DNA from: an uncultured Christensenellaceae bacterium
GTDB lineage: Bacteria; Bacillota; Clostridia; Christensenellales; UBA3700
DNA: 64,000 nucleotides
Direction: 5' to 3'
Assembly: GCA_910588015.1 (NCBI GenBank)
Contig: CAJUOK010000004.1
Span: forward strand, 1-64,000
Both the position numbers and the translations under genes were made by a program. Below are positions 26,168-34,644 of this stretch, piece after piece. Positions within the stretch are counted from its first letter, which is position 1, and each line of letters opens with the position of its first letter. The notes under the pieces were generated by a model that was not told where the DNA came from, ran no database searches, and worked only from the letters and a program-made list of their open reading frames with translations.

Positions 26168-26644
26168 TTATTCTCTAACTATTCCCAATTTGCCGAGAAT
26201 AGCTTCTTCCTGCGCTCTCATTACGTTTTTATCAGCTTCTTCCATATGGTCGAATCCCAACAGATGCAACAGTCCGTGCAACACCAAATAACAACACTCG
26301 CGCTCTTTTGAATGTCCGTATTCGACGCTCTGCTCTTCCATACGCGAATAACAAAGCATAATTTCTCCCAACGTAATCTTGCCGTCGCAAGGGTCGATAT
26401 CGTATTGATAATCAGCCTCGTCAAAAGGCAAACTTACGTCAACGCTAGGAAAACTGAGCACGTCGGTAACCGCGTCCACTCCTCTCAAGCGAAAATTGGT
26501 TTCGCGTATTGTTTCTCCGTCTACTACGGTCAACTCTGCGGACACGCTGTTTGGCAGAGAAAAATGCGCTTTGACTTCTTCAAAAACTTTGTTTATCGAA
26601 TTGACGTCTATATCGCAATCTGTCTCAAGATAAATATCAAGCAT
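26168..26644 (-). CDS. ybeY: Endoribonuclease YbeY
   Basis: A 158-aa single-strand-specific metal-dependent RNase used in 16S rRNA 3' processing and ribosome quality control. The zinc motif HGLLHLLGFDH is complete (near residues 122-132), and the conserved Arg block NFRLRGVDAVTDVLSFP is present at about residue 51. The start ATG overlaps the pgpH stop by one base (TAATG), with GGAG upstream, so translation is coupled. Confidence 0.96.
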   Translation of the reverse strand: MLDIYLETDCDIDVNSINKVFEEVKAHFSLPNSVSAELTVVDGETIRETNFRLRGVDAVTDVLSFPSVDVSLPFDEADYQYDIDPCDGKITLGEIMLCYSRMEEQSVEYGHSKERECCYLVLHGLLHLLGFDHMEEADKNVMRAQEEAILGKLGIVRE

Positions 26645-28089
26645 TATCTGCGCTCCTTGGCTTTATCGTAATCTATTCTCTTGTGCATAGTCGCCATAGC
26701 CACTTCGCAAATCGTCTCTTTGATAATGGAAAAATCTCTGACTGTCAACATACAGTTGTCAAACTGTCCTTCGTTGAGTTTTGCCGTTATAACGTTGTTG
26801 ACGATTGCCTTGAGTCCGTCGTAATCAGCCGGCGGTTTGGCTCTGACGATAGCTTCGCACATATCGCATATCATAACCAAAGCGCTGTATTTAGTCGACG
26901 GCTTGTCGGCGTTGTATCTATAAGTATAGTTGCTGAGCTGTTCTTCGGTGATACTCTGCGCTTTTATATAAAAATAAGATACCGTCGCGTCGCCGTGATG
27001 TTCGTAAGCCGCTCTTATTACGGTCTCGGGCATATGATGCTTCTTAAGAATTTCCACTCCGTCCTTAACGTGTCCGGTAATCATATTCACGCTGACTTCG
27101 GGTATCAAATCGTCGTGCGGATTGCGTCCGTCCTTTTGGTTTTCCGTAAAATATTCGGGATGATTAATCTTGCCCACGTCGTGGAAATATGCGCACGCTC
27201 TCGCCATATAAGGATTGAGGTCTATGGCTATCGCGCAGCTCTCAACTAGATTGGCAACGTTGACGCAGTGATTGTAAGTGCCGGGAGCTTTTTGTTTGAG
27301 TTCCTTTAGCAAAGGCTGCGAAGGCGAACAAACTTCTGCAAGTTTAAAGTTTGTCCAGACAGCGAATATGCTTTCGTAAAGCGGCAAAAATACAATGAAT
27401 ATAGCGACGGCAAGCATACTACCTATAAGTCTGTCCAATATGGCGTTGCCTATCGTCTCGAAGCTTATGCCGTGTCCGAGTATCGAATAAAGACCTGCAA
27501 GCGGCGTTGTGGCAAGCGCTATCAATATAGTACCCCACGTCAAACGCAAACGCGAATACTCTTTGCCCACCAAAAACGTCATAAACAAACACATTATCAA
27601 GGATATAAGAAGACCGCCTATCATATCGATATTATAGCTTTCTATATCGAGCACGTATGTACTCGTCATCACAATCGCAAGCATTACGCCTATCGAAACG
27701 AAGGTTGAGAATATGCCGAGTTTTCTGTTGATTAGCACTGTGACCATCATTGTGACGGACGAGGTGACTATTGCTCCGGGCGTAAAATAACTGTACAGTA
27801 CGCAAGATACGATGACCGAAATAAAAATGGTAGAATAACATATCAGACATTTTTTCAGTTTGGATATGCACTCTACCGTATCGTCGTCAAGTTTGTCAAT
27901 ATAAAAATAAAGCGTAGATAATATGCAAAATACCATTATCGACAAAGGCATATACACTTTATAATTGGAAAACACAGTAAAATCTTTTGCTATGCACGCT
28001 ACCGAAAGCACCGTCATAAAAAAAGATACGACGTATATTATCGCCAGATAAGCCACGGTATACCATCTACTTTGCTTTTGAGTATTCAT
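26644..28089 (-). CDS. 7TM-HD phosphohydrolase (PgpH-like) lacking the extracellular domain
   Basis: A membrane HD-domain protein related to PgpH, which hydrolyses cyclic di-AMP. It has about seven transmembrane helices (residues about 10-240) and a cytoplasmic HD domain (about 260-440) with its metal motif HD at residues 303-304 (YFHDVGKINHPEY) and upstream His in GTYNHCVNVANL. At 481 aa it is about 230 shorter than usual PgpH: the large extracellular 7TMR-HDED domain between helix 1 and helix 2 is missing and is replaced by a short loop. The catalytic part looks intact. It lies in the place where pgpH (yqfF) is found in Firmicutes. Confidence 0.87.
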   Translation of the reverse strand: MNTQKQSRWYTVAYLAIIYVVSFFMTVLSVACIAKDFTVFSNYKVYMPLSIMVFCILSTLYFYIDKLDDDTVECISKLKKCLICYSTIFISVIVSCVLYSYFTPGAIVTSSVTMMVTVLINRKLGIFSTFVSIGVMLAIVMTSTYVLDIESYNIDMIGGLLISLIMCLFMTFLVGKEYSRLRLTWGTILIALATTPLAGLYSILGHGISFETIGNAILDRLIGSMLAVAIFIVFLPLYESIFAVWTNFKLAEVCSPSQPLLKELKQKAPGTYNHCVNVANLVESCAIAIDLNPYMARACAYFHDVGKINHPEYFTENQKDGRNPHDDLIPEVSVNMITGHVKDGVEILKKHHMPETVIRAAYEHHGDATVSYFYIKAQSITEEQLSNYTYRYNADKPSTKYSALVMICDMCEAIVRAKPPADYDGLKAIVNNVITAKLNEGQFDNCMLTVRDFSIIKETICEVAMATMHKRIDYDKAKERR

Positions 28090-28114
28090 CTTAATTCCTT
28101 TTTCCTATTTGATT

Positions 28115-29131
28115 TTAATGGTTTTTATTGTCTTGCAAGCCGTCGGTCTGTTCACTCGAAGAGGACGCGACTTCAGCCGCATTGGCTTCGTAAGCCTTGA
28201 CGATTTTTTGAACCAAATCGTTGCGCACTATGTCTTTATTTTTGAGTTCTATTACTGCAATGCCGTCAATATTATTCAATATCTTGGAAGCGTGCAACAG
28301 TCCCGAAGCCTTATCTCTCGGCAAATCTATCTGCGTTGCGTCGCCCGTCACAACGACTCGGCTCCCCTCTCCCATTCTGGTCAAAAACATTTTCATCTGT
28401 TCCCGAGTGGTGTTTTGCGCCTCGTCGAGTATTATAAACGCGTTGGACAGCGTTCTGCCTCTCATATATGCCAACGGAGCTATCTCTATTACTCCTTTCT
28501 CTATCAATCTTGAATAGACTTCCAATCCGAACATTTCTTGCAAAGCGTCGTAAAGAGGTCGCAAATATGGGTCGACTTTTGCGCCGAGGTCGCCCGGCAA
28601 AAATCCCAACTTTTCTCCCGCTTCCACTGCCGGACGCGTGAGTATGATTTTTTCAACCGTTTTGTTTTTGTACATCTGCACCGCCAAAGCGACGGCAAGA
28701 TAGGTTTTGCCGGTGCCCGCGGGACCTATTCCAAACACCACGCTGTTGTTGTTGATTGCGTCGACGTATTTGGCTTGTCCGTACGTCTTGCATTTGATTT
28801 GCTTTCCCCTAGCCGAAATCGCCACGACTTTGGCTAGCTCGTCGAATCTATCTTCATCGCCGTTATCCACTATCTCGGAGCAAAATCTTATGAAAGCCTT
28901 ATTGACTGTGGTAACGCAAGCTTTTGAAAGTATAAGTTCTATCAACCTTTGGGCTCTGTCGACGCTTTCGACGTTGCCCTCGACAATTATAGCATTGTCA
29001 AACATATTTATTGCGACTCCCAGCTTTTTTCGTAAATAATTGACGTTTTCGTCGTGATTGCCGAACAAAGCTATCGCGTCTTGCATATTTTCTACGTCGA
29101 TATTGATTTTTTTAGTACTGCTTTCCTGCAC
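28115..29131 (-). CDS. phoH: PhoH-family ATPase
   Basis: A 338-aa PhoH-like protein (YqfE/PhoL type), a predicted ATPase linked to RNA metabolism. Residues about 10-70 resemble a KH-like region; the ATPase domain has Walker A GPAGTGKT (136-143), Walker B IILDEAQNTT, and the sensor RVVVTGDATQIDLP. It starts with GTG inside the end of yqfD (20-nt overlap), after GAGG, so translation is probably coupled. Confidence 0.94.
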   Translation of the reverse strand: MQESSTKKINIDVENMQDAIALFGNHDENVNYLRKKLGVAINMFDNAIIVEGNVESVDRAQRLIELILSKACVTTVNKAFIRFCSEIVDNGDEDRFDELAKVVAISARGKQIKCKTYGQAKYVDAINNNSVVFGIGPAGTGKTYLAVALAVQMYKNKTVEKIILTRPAVEAGEKLGFLPGDLGAKVDPYLRPLYDALQEMFGLEVYSRLIEKGVIEIAPLAYMRGRTLSNAFIILDEAQNTTREQMKMFLTRMGEGSRVVVTGDATQIDLPRDKASGLLHASKILNNIDGIAVIELKNKDIVRNDLVQKIVKAYEANAAEVASSSSEQTDGLQDNKNH

Positions 29132-30254
29132 CTATATTTTCCTCTAGTATTAAGTATATATCTATTATGTGCAAATTGTCTAGCTTTTTTTTGTATATAT
29201 AATTATTTAACAGTCTTCCGTCTTGCGGCAACGTCTGCCACAACTCGACGTAGGCAGTGGAAATATATTCGTCCAACGTCGGCTCGTCAACTTTTATAGG
29301 CTTGCGTTCCGTCTCAAAATAAGTTCTTGTGACGGCTTGTATAGGAATAACGCTGCCAAACGTCTTTATCTCCTCTACGAATTCGTATTGAGCATATTTG
29401 ACGGCTTCTTGCTTGCCTATAGGCTTGCCGAAAAGATAAATTTGTGTGACGGAATAGCTGTTTCCCGTACGCACGGAGTCGACAACCTCGTCTGTGATTA
29501 TCAATTGCTTTGTATAAGAAGTTTCTCCGTAGACAACGCCGTCTGCTTTGACCTTGAATCTTTCGTTGTCGGGATTGGTCGGGTCGTCGGGCATTGTATC
29601 GACGTATCCGTCTATCAATACGTCTCCTTTTTTTACCACGTCGCCCTCTTTGACAAGCGCCGTGCCCGAATAGACCAAGACTTTTGTTATTATGCAATCC
29701 CTGTCGGCAACTATGCCGTCATATGTCTCTTCCTCTTCTTTTACGTGCACTTTTTTTATTTCGATTTTTAAAACACCGCCGTCGAAATAACAATTTGCAA
29801 AACCTATTTCGTCTATATTTTTACTAATCTCATAGGACAGCTGCGACGTATTTATATTATCTTTTAGCATAAACGGCTTGACGGAATTATTATTTAAAAC
29901 CGTCAAAATCTTTTCTTTTAATTGACCGCTCTCCGTATTTATTTTGACGCTAAAACATACTCTAGTCATCAAAAAAAGACATACTATTGCAATTATTGCA
30001 GGAATAATAAGCGACAAATATTTGAGCGCCGTTTTTTTTGCAAGATATGCTCCGCCTCTTCCGTCCACGCTGTAGGCGACAGCCGTTTTGTCCATAATAT
30101 CTTTGACAGATTTAAGTTGCTTATCCTCTATTCTGAATGTTATGTTTTCATCATTTACTTTCACTTTGAAAATATCGATATTCTTTTCCGAAAACTTATT
30201 CAACAGTCTCTGCGAATTTCTTGCTTCGCAAGTGATACGGGTATACGTCTTCAC
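29112..30254 (-). CDS. yqfD: Sporulation protein YqfD
   Basis: A 380-aa membrane protein of the YqfD family, made in the mother cell during sporulation in Bacillus. One transmembrane segment lies at about residues 78-98 (KYLSLIIPAIIAIVCLFLM); a mainly beta outer part follows, with the biotinyl-like motif VKEGDVVKKGDVLI near residue 210. The GTG start overlaps the yqfC stop by four bases. Its presence implies a spore-forming organism or recent ancestry from one. Confidence 0.92.
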   Translation of the reverse strand: MKTYTRITCEARNSQRLLNKFSEKNIDIFKVKVNDENITFRIEDKQLKSVKDIMDKTAVAYSVDGRGGAYLAKKTALKYLSLIIPAIIAIVCLFLMTRVCFSVKINTESGQLKEKILTVLNNNSVKPFMLKDNINTSQLSYEISKNIDEIGFANCYFDGGVLKIEIKKVHVKEEEETYDGIVADRDCIITKVLVYSGTALVKEGDVVKKGDVLIDGYVDTMPDDPTNPDNERFKVKADGVVYGETSYTKQLIITDEVVDSVRTGNSYSVTQIYLFGKPIGKQEAVKYAQYEFVEEIKTFGSVIPIQAVTRTYFETERKPIKVDEPTLDEYISTAYVELWQTLPQDGRLLNNYIYKKKLDNLHIIDIYLILEENIGAGKQY

Positions 30255-30523
30255 TGCTTATATACCCCCTCGAAAGATATTTGAAGAACCTGTCCTTCGA
30301 TAACAAGCTCCTTGCTCTGCGAACTTGCTATATTCAAACTTCTGCCGTTGAAAACAACGCTACCACGTTTGAGTTTGACTTCTATACTGCTTTCGTCGAA
30401 TTTTACGATACCTTTGTGTCCTTCAACGACGGAATAACCTTTACCGAGAGCGATATTAAAGAAATCTCCCATTCCGTCAATACTGTTTTTCAATTTGCCC
30501 GATATTTCTTTTTTGTAACTCAT
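30251..30523 (-). CDS. yqfC: Sporulation protein YqfC (YabP family)
   Basis: A 90-aa YabP/YqfC-family protein with the typical beta-rich repeat pattern (KGIVKFDESSIEVKLKRGSV, then LVIEGQVLQISFE). YqfC is part of the sigma-E regulon of Bacillus, where it sits ahead of yqfD. SD AAGGAG precedes the ATG. It is the first gene of the yqfC-recO block; a sequence resembling a sigma-E promoter lies just upstream. Confidence 0.92.
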   Translation of the reverse strand: MSYKKEISGKLKNSIDGMGDFFNIALGKGYSVVEGHKGIVKFDESSIEVKLKRGSVVFNGRSLNIASSQSKELVIEGQVLQISFEGVYKQ

Positions 30524-30539
30524 ATAGACTCCTTGAAAT

Positions 30540-30567
30540 ATCTATATGCGACAAATTACTATCGTAT
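30540..30567 (-). promoter_or_regulatory. Sigma-E-like promoter of yqfC
   Basis: On the minus strand ATA (30565-30567), a 16-bp gap and CATATAGAT (30540-30548) resemble the sigma-E pattern (ATA, 16-18 bp, CATAcanT). No sigma-A pair is clear here. Confidence 0.4.
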
Positions 30568-30585
30568 TCACCTATAATATAAACC

Positions 30586-30615
30586 AAACGGCGTATCTTT
30601 AAGACAGCGCCGTTT
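30586..30615 (-). terminator. Terminator after dnaB
   Basis: AAACGGCG (30586-30593) and CGCCGTTT (30608-30615) form an 8-bp stem seven bases past the dnaB stop. On the minus strand GGTTTATATT follows the stem, a modest T tract. Confidence 0.7.
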
Positions 30616-30622
30616 GTAATAA

Positions 30623-32095
30623 TCAATACAAATCGTTGATATCCACTCCGCCCAACGTATCGTCCGTCTCTTCGGGGGCTTCGGGCAACGGAACGTCTAT
30701 TCCGCCTACGGATTGCATATCTCCTCCGTTGCCGCCTGTAACGGGAATAATTCTCGTCGCTATCGTAGGTCTAAAGCGCATCTTGCTCTTATCCCATTCA
30801 AAATACAAATCGCAAACCGAACCGTTACGGTGCTTTGCTATCATAAAACGAATTGCCGCATTGCCTGCGTCGACATTGAAATCTCCGTCTGTTAAAAATG
30901 CTACTATATCTGCGTCTTGCTCTATAGCTCCCGAATCTCTCAAGTCTGAAAGCTTGGGTTCTTTGTCATCTCTTTGCTCGATACCTCTCGACATCTGCGA
31001 AAGTATGATGACGGGCACTTTGAGTTCTTTTGCCAATATCTTAACAAAACGGGAAATATCGCTGACGCTGTCAAGCTTTGATTTTTTGGAATCGCTCGGA
31101 GTGATAAGCTGCAAATAGTCAATTACCACGAGGTCCAGCCTGCCCTTTTGCATTTTGAGTCGGCGACACTTGGACATTATCTGCTCGGTGGTGATAGCCG
31201 CCGTGTCATCTATGTAAACGTTACTTCTTTGCAATATATCCTGCGCAAGCCATACCTTATCAAGCGAATCTTTATTCTCAAGACCGTTGGCAAGGTCCCT
31301 CGAATCCAATCCCGCTATGTTGGATATCAATCTCATAACGAGTTCTCCCGCAGACATTTCGAGGTTGAATACAGCGACTACTTCTTCGCTGTCTTTTCTG
31401 CTGGCTATATTGGCTACCATATTCATAACGAAAGACGTCTTACCGCAACCCGGACGCGCCGCAAGAACTATCATTTGTCCCGGCATAAAACCGTTGGTTG
31501 CCTCGTCCAAATTTTTAAATCCGACCTTGAGTCCGCCTTGACTTCCGCTCTCGCTGTAAGCCTTTTCTATCCTCTCCATAACTTCTACGGTAGTATTGGA
31601 AACGTGCAAAAGCGATGACGAATCTTTTTTCTCCGCGACGTTGTATATCTGCGATTCGGCATAAGCCACTACCTTTTCGGCGTCTTCTTCTTCATAGGAT
31701 TTGTCTATGACTCCGCGGCATTCTCTTATGAGTCTTCTGCGCAGAGAATTCATATTGAGTATGTTGACGTAATAGTCGACATTGGCAGTGGACGGTATGC
31801 TGTCAACCAATTCGTCAAGAGTCGTCACTCCGCCGACTTGGCTCAACAGCCCTTCTCTGTCGAGAGAACTCGCAAGCATAACTATATCTATCGGCTTGTT
31901 ATCCTTGCTCAACTTTTGTATTTGCGCGAAAATCGTCTTGTGGTTTTTTGCATAAAAATCATCTTCCGACAAATCGCTGACAATTCTAATTGCCACTTCG
32001 TTGTCGCTTATGATAGCGCCCAACACAGCTTGCTCCGCTTCCAGAGAACAAGGCATACTTCTTATTGCGCCGTTTTGTCTTTTTTCTTCTGCCAT
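30623..32095 (-). CDS. dnaB: Replicative DNA helicase DnaB
   Basis: A 490-aa hexameric helicase that unwinds DNA at the fork. The N-terminal domain (residues 15-115) begins SLEAEQAVLGAII; the RecA-like C-terminal domain has Walker A ARPGCGKT (213-220), Walker B LVVIDYLQLI and the DLRDSGAIEQDAD block. The C-terminal tail is extended and acidic. SD AGGAGA precedes the ATG. It is followed in the operon direction by its terminator and preceded by pepF (13 nt gap). The usual neighbour rplI is not here. Confidence 0.97.
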   Translation of the reverse strand: MAEEKRQNGAIRSMPCSLEAEQAVLGAIISDNEVAIRIVSDLSEDDFYAKNHKTIFAQIQKLSKDNKPIDIVMLASSLDREGLLSQVGGVTTLDELVDSIPSTANVDYYVNILNMNSLRRRLIRECRGVIDKSYEEEDAEKVVAYAESQIYNVAEKKDSSSLLHVSNTTVEVMERIEKAYSESGSQGGLKVGFKNLDEATNGFMPGQMIVLAARPGCGKTSFVMNMVANIASRKDSEEVVAVFNLEMSAGELVMRLISNIAGLDSRDLANGLENKDSLDKVWLAQDILQRSNVYIDDTAAITTEQIMSKCRRLKMQKGRLDLVVIDYLQLITPSDSKKSKLDSVSDISRFVKILAKELKVPVIILSQMSRGIEQRDDKEPKLSDLRDSGAIEQDADIVAFLTDGDFNVDAGNAAIRFMIAKHRNGSVCDLYFEWDKSKMRFRPTIATRIIPVTGGNGGDMQSVGGIDVPLPEAPEETDDTLGGVDINDLY

Positions 32096-32108
32096 AATTA
32101 TCTCCTAA

Positions 32109-33893
32109 CTACGCTCTTTCCAATTCGTCGACGGTTTGCTCGAATATCGCCATCGCCTGTTCGTAGGGGTCTTCTTCCGTCAAGTCAACGCCCGCCAATT
32201 TCAATATTTCCACCGGAGACATACTTCCGCCTGCTTTGAGAAACTTTTTGTAGCTTTCGACGGCGCTCTGTCCGTTTTTGAGTATATTGTCGGCAATGCA
32301 AAGCGCGCTTATAAGTCCAGTGGAATATTTATAAACGTAAAAAGCATTGTAGAAATGCGGTATTCTTGCCCACTCGTATCTTATAAAGTCGTCGTCGTTG
32401 TCAATGCCCGACGTAACGTAATATTTGCGGTTGAGTTTTCGGTACACCTCGCACAGTATTTCCGCGCTCATAGGCTTGCCTTCTTCCGCCATTTTGTGCG
32501 CCTCGTATTCGAATTCCGCAAATTGCGTCTGTCTGAAAACCGTGGTGCGGAACATATCCAACAGATAAGACAAAAGATACTTTTTTTGTTCTCCCTCTGC
32601 TTTGGACAGCAAATGTCTTACCAACAGCACTTCGTTGACGGTCGACGCTACTTCGGCTACGAATATCTTGTATTCAGCCTTGGGATAAGCTTGATTTTCG
32701 TTGGAATAATAGCTATGCATAGCGTGTCCCAATTCGTGCGCTATGGTAAATATATCGTGAGTCGTCTTTTGATAGTTGAGCAAAACGTATGGATGAACGC
32801 CGTAACATCCCCAACTGTAAGCCCCGCTTCGCTTTCCTTTATTTTCGTAAACGTCTATCCAACCTTCGCCAAAAGCTTTGTCGAGAAGATTGGCATATTC
32901 TTCGCCAAGCGGGCTCAAAGCATCTTTAACGATAGCGCAAGCCTCTTCATATTCAACTCCGAGACTGTCGCCGCCCGTTATGGGAACGTGCAAATCGTAC
33001 ATATGCAGTTTTTTATAGCCAAGCGCGTGTCTGCGATAACGCAAATATCTGTGCAATAGCGGCAGATTCTCGTTGATACAGTCCAACAGTCTGTAATATA
33101 CGTCTACCGAGACGTCCTCTCCGCACGTCGCTCTGTCAAGACAGTTTTCGTATTTTCTCACTTGAGAATAGAATACGTTCTTTTTGACGTTGCCTATATA
33201 AAGCGCGGCGACGGTGTTTATCATATCCCTATACGCGCCGAACATACTCATAAACGCCTTCTGTCTGTCGCTTCTGACCGGCGATTGCAAGAGCACTCCG
33301 TAAAGCCCGTGCGACAACTGCACTTCTTCTCCGTCAGACGTCTTGAACGAATCGAATTTTATATCGAGATTGTCAAACATACCAAACGCTTCTTGGAACA
33401 TTCCGCTGAAAAGTCCCGTCTTGGCAAGCAAAATTTCTTCGGAAGTGGAAAGCGTATGCTTTTTGTTTTTTATTATCAATTCCAAAGTATAAGAATAATC
33501 GGCAAATGCTTTATCGCTCGCAAGAGACTGCAAAAATTCTTGGGAATTTGCCGAAAGTTCCGGCATAATATAAGCAGTTTTTTCAGAAATTTCGACAAGC
33601 AGATTTTTTACTCTGTCGACCATCTGAACGTATTTATCTACCGAGCAATCCTCGTCCTTTCTCATCTTGGCATAGACATAAAGTTTTTCGAGAGAAATAT
33701 TCAATTCGTCGTCGAATTTAAGACACTGCAAAACGCCGTTTCGCTCGCTCAATTCTCCTTGATATCTGCCTGCGCCCTTGCCGAGCGACTCCGTGTTTTC
33801 ATAAAGTTCTTCCCAAGCCTCGTCCGATTCTACGATGTCCTCGAGTCTCCACTTATATTTATTATCTATTTCACCGCGCGAAACAACTTGCAT
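32109..33893 (-). CDS. pepF: Oligoendopeptidase F (M3 family)
   Basis: A 594-aa cytoplasmic zinc peptidase that cuts peptides of about 7-17 residues. The zinc motif is HELGH with His386, Glu387 and His390, and a downstream Glu ligand lies in KIFVAEVASTVNE. The N-terminal PepF domain (residues about 110-190) and length match the family. SD CGGAGG precedes the ATG. It lies 13 nt ahead of dnaB and may share its transcript. Confidence 0.95.
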   Translation of the reverse strand: MQVVSRGEIDNKYKWRLEDIVESDEAWEELYENTESLGKGAGRYQGELSERNGVLQCLKFDDELNISLEKLYVYAKMRKDEDCSVDKYVQMVDRVKNLLVEISEKTAYIMPELSANSQEFLQSLASDKAFADYSYTLELIIKNKKHTLSTSEEILLAKTGLFSGMFQEAFGMFDNLDIKFDSFKTSDGEEVQLSHGLYGVLLQSPVRSDRQKAFMSMFGAYRDMINTVAALYIGNVKKNVFYSQVRKYENCLDRATCGEDVSVDVYYRLLDCINENLPLLHRYLRYRRHALGYKKLHMYDLHVPITGGDSLGVEYEEACAIVKDALSPLGEEYANLLDKAFGEGWIDVYENKGKRSGAYSWGCYGVHPYVLLNYQKTTHDIFTIAHELGHAMHSYYSNENQAYPKAEYKIFVAEVASTVNEVLLVRHLLSKAEGEQKKYLLSYLLDMFRTTVFRQTQFAEFEYEAHKMAEEGKPMSAEILCEVYRKLNRKYYVTSGIDNDDDFIRYEWARIPHFYNAFYVYKYSTGLISALCIADNILKNGQSAVESYKKFLKAGGSMSPVEILKLAGVDLTEEDPYEQAMAIFEQTVDELERA

Positions 33894-33974
33894 ATTTACC
33901 TCCGATAAATCAATTATACACTAAAATTTAAAAAACGCAAAACACTTTGCGGAAGTTATCCGCGCCGCGTTTCG

Positions 33975-34541
33975 TCACTTGCTATTATTGACGTTAAAAT
34001 AACTTTTAGCTATTTGAGTATATTTTTTTACAAACTCCGTCTTTGCCTGCGTATAGCCGTCTCTGTCGTGTTCAAACTGTTTGCATAAGGATAATTTGAG
34101 CCTCTCGTACTCCTTCGCCACCTCGGCGTCTATATTGAGATAGTCTCTAAAATACACTTCGTCCCTGTCGTTGCGATAACGCAAATGCAAATGAAATACT
34201 TTGTCCGCAAAACCTCGGACGGTATATCCTTTGTTGAGACTGACGCGTCTACCGCTTGAAGACATAATAATATAATGCAAATCTTGCAATCTCTCGGCTA
34301 TATCTTTCAAGCTCTCTTTTTCGTCTAATTCAACCAAAATATCTATTATAGGCTTTGCCCATATACCGTCAATAGCCGTGCTGCCTATGTGATATATATT
34401 GCTGTCTTTTGGCAAAACCGACGATATTATTGCGCTTTCCTGCTCAAACATTTCCACCCACACGGACTTGTGAGGAGTAAGATATATGGGAAAAAGCTCC
34501 CAAAGTTCTTGTAGCGTCATATCCGATAATTCTTTTGTCAT
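33975..34541 (-). CDS. GrpB family protein (nucleotidyltransferase-like fold)
   Basis: A 188-aa UPF0157/GrpB family protein. The family shows a nucleotidyltransferase-like core: HIGSTAIDGIWAKPIIDILVE (a G-S motif followed by a D-x-D type strand, about residues 51-71) is clear, as is the following FADKVFHLHLRY block. Biochemical role is not settled; it is not the heat-shock factor GrpE. There is no SD, and TATCAT ends exactly 6 nt before the ATG, so the mRNA is probably leaderless. Confidence 0.85.
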   Translation of the reverse strand: MTKELSDMTLQELWELFPIYLTPHKSVWVEMFEQESAIISSVLPKDSNIYHIGSTAIDGIWAKPIIDILVELDEKESLKDIAERLQDLHYIIMSSSGRRVSLNKGYTVRGFADKVFHLHLRYRNDRDEVYFRDYLNIDAEVAKEYERLKLSLCKQFEHDRDGYTQAKTEFVKKYTQIAKSYFNVNNSK

Positions 34542-34547
34542 ATTGAT

Positions 34548-34576
34548 ATGATAACATTTTTGCGACGTTAAATCAA
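34548..34576 (-). promoter_or_regulatory. Extended -10 promoter giving a leaderless grpB-family mRNA
   Basis: TTGATT (34571-34576), a 17-bp spacer ending TGT, and TATCAT (34548-34553) on the minus strand; six bases then the ATG at 34541. Confidence 0.65.
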
Positions 34577-34587
34577 TAATAATACAA

Positions 34588-34623
34588 ATAAAAAACCCCG
34601 GCTCGGCGCAAACCGTGTCGGGG
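34588..34623 (-). terminator. Strong terminator after the PTS IIC-like gene
   Basis: On the minus strand CCCCGACACGG pairs with CCGAGCCGGGG (two mismatched positions) and is followed by TTTTTT. It lies 21 nt past the stop of the PTS IIC-like gene. Confidence 0.85.
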
Positions 34624-34644
34624 CTCCTATCGAAAATTCAAAGT

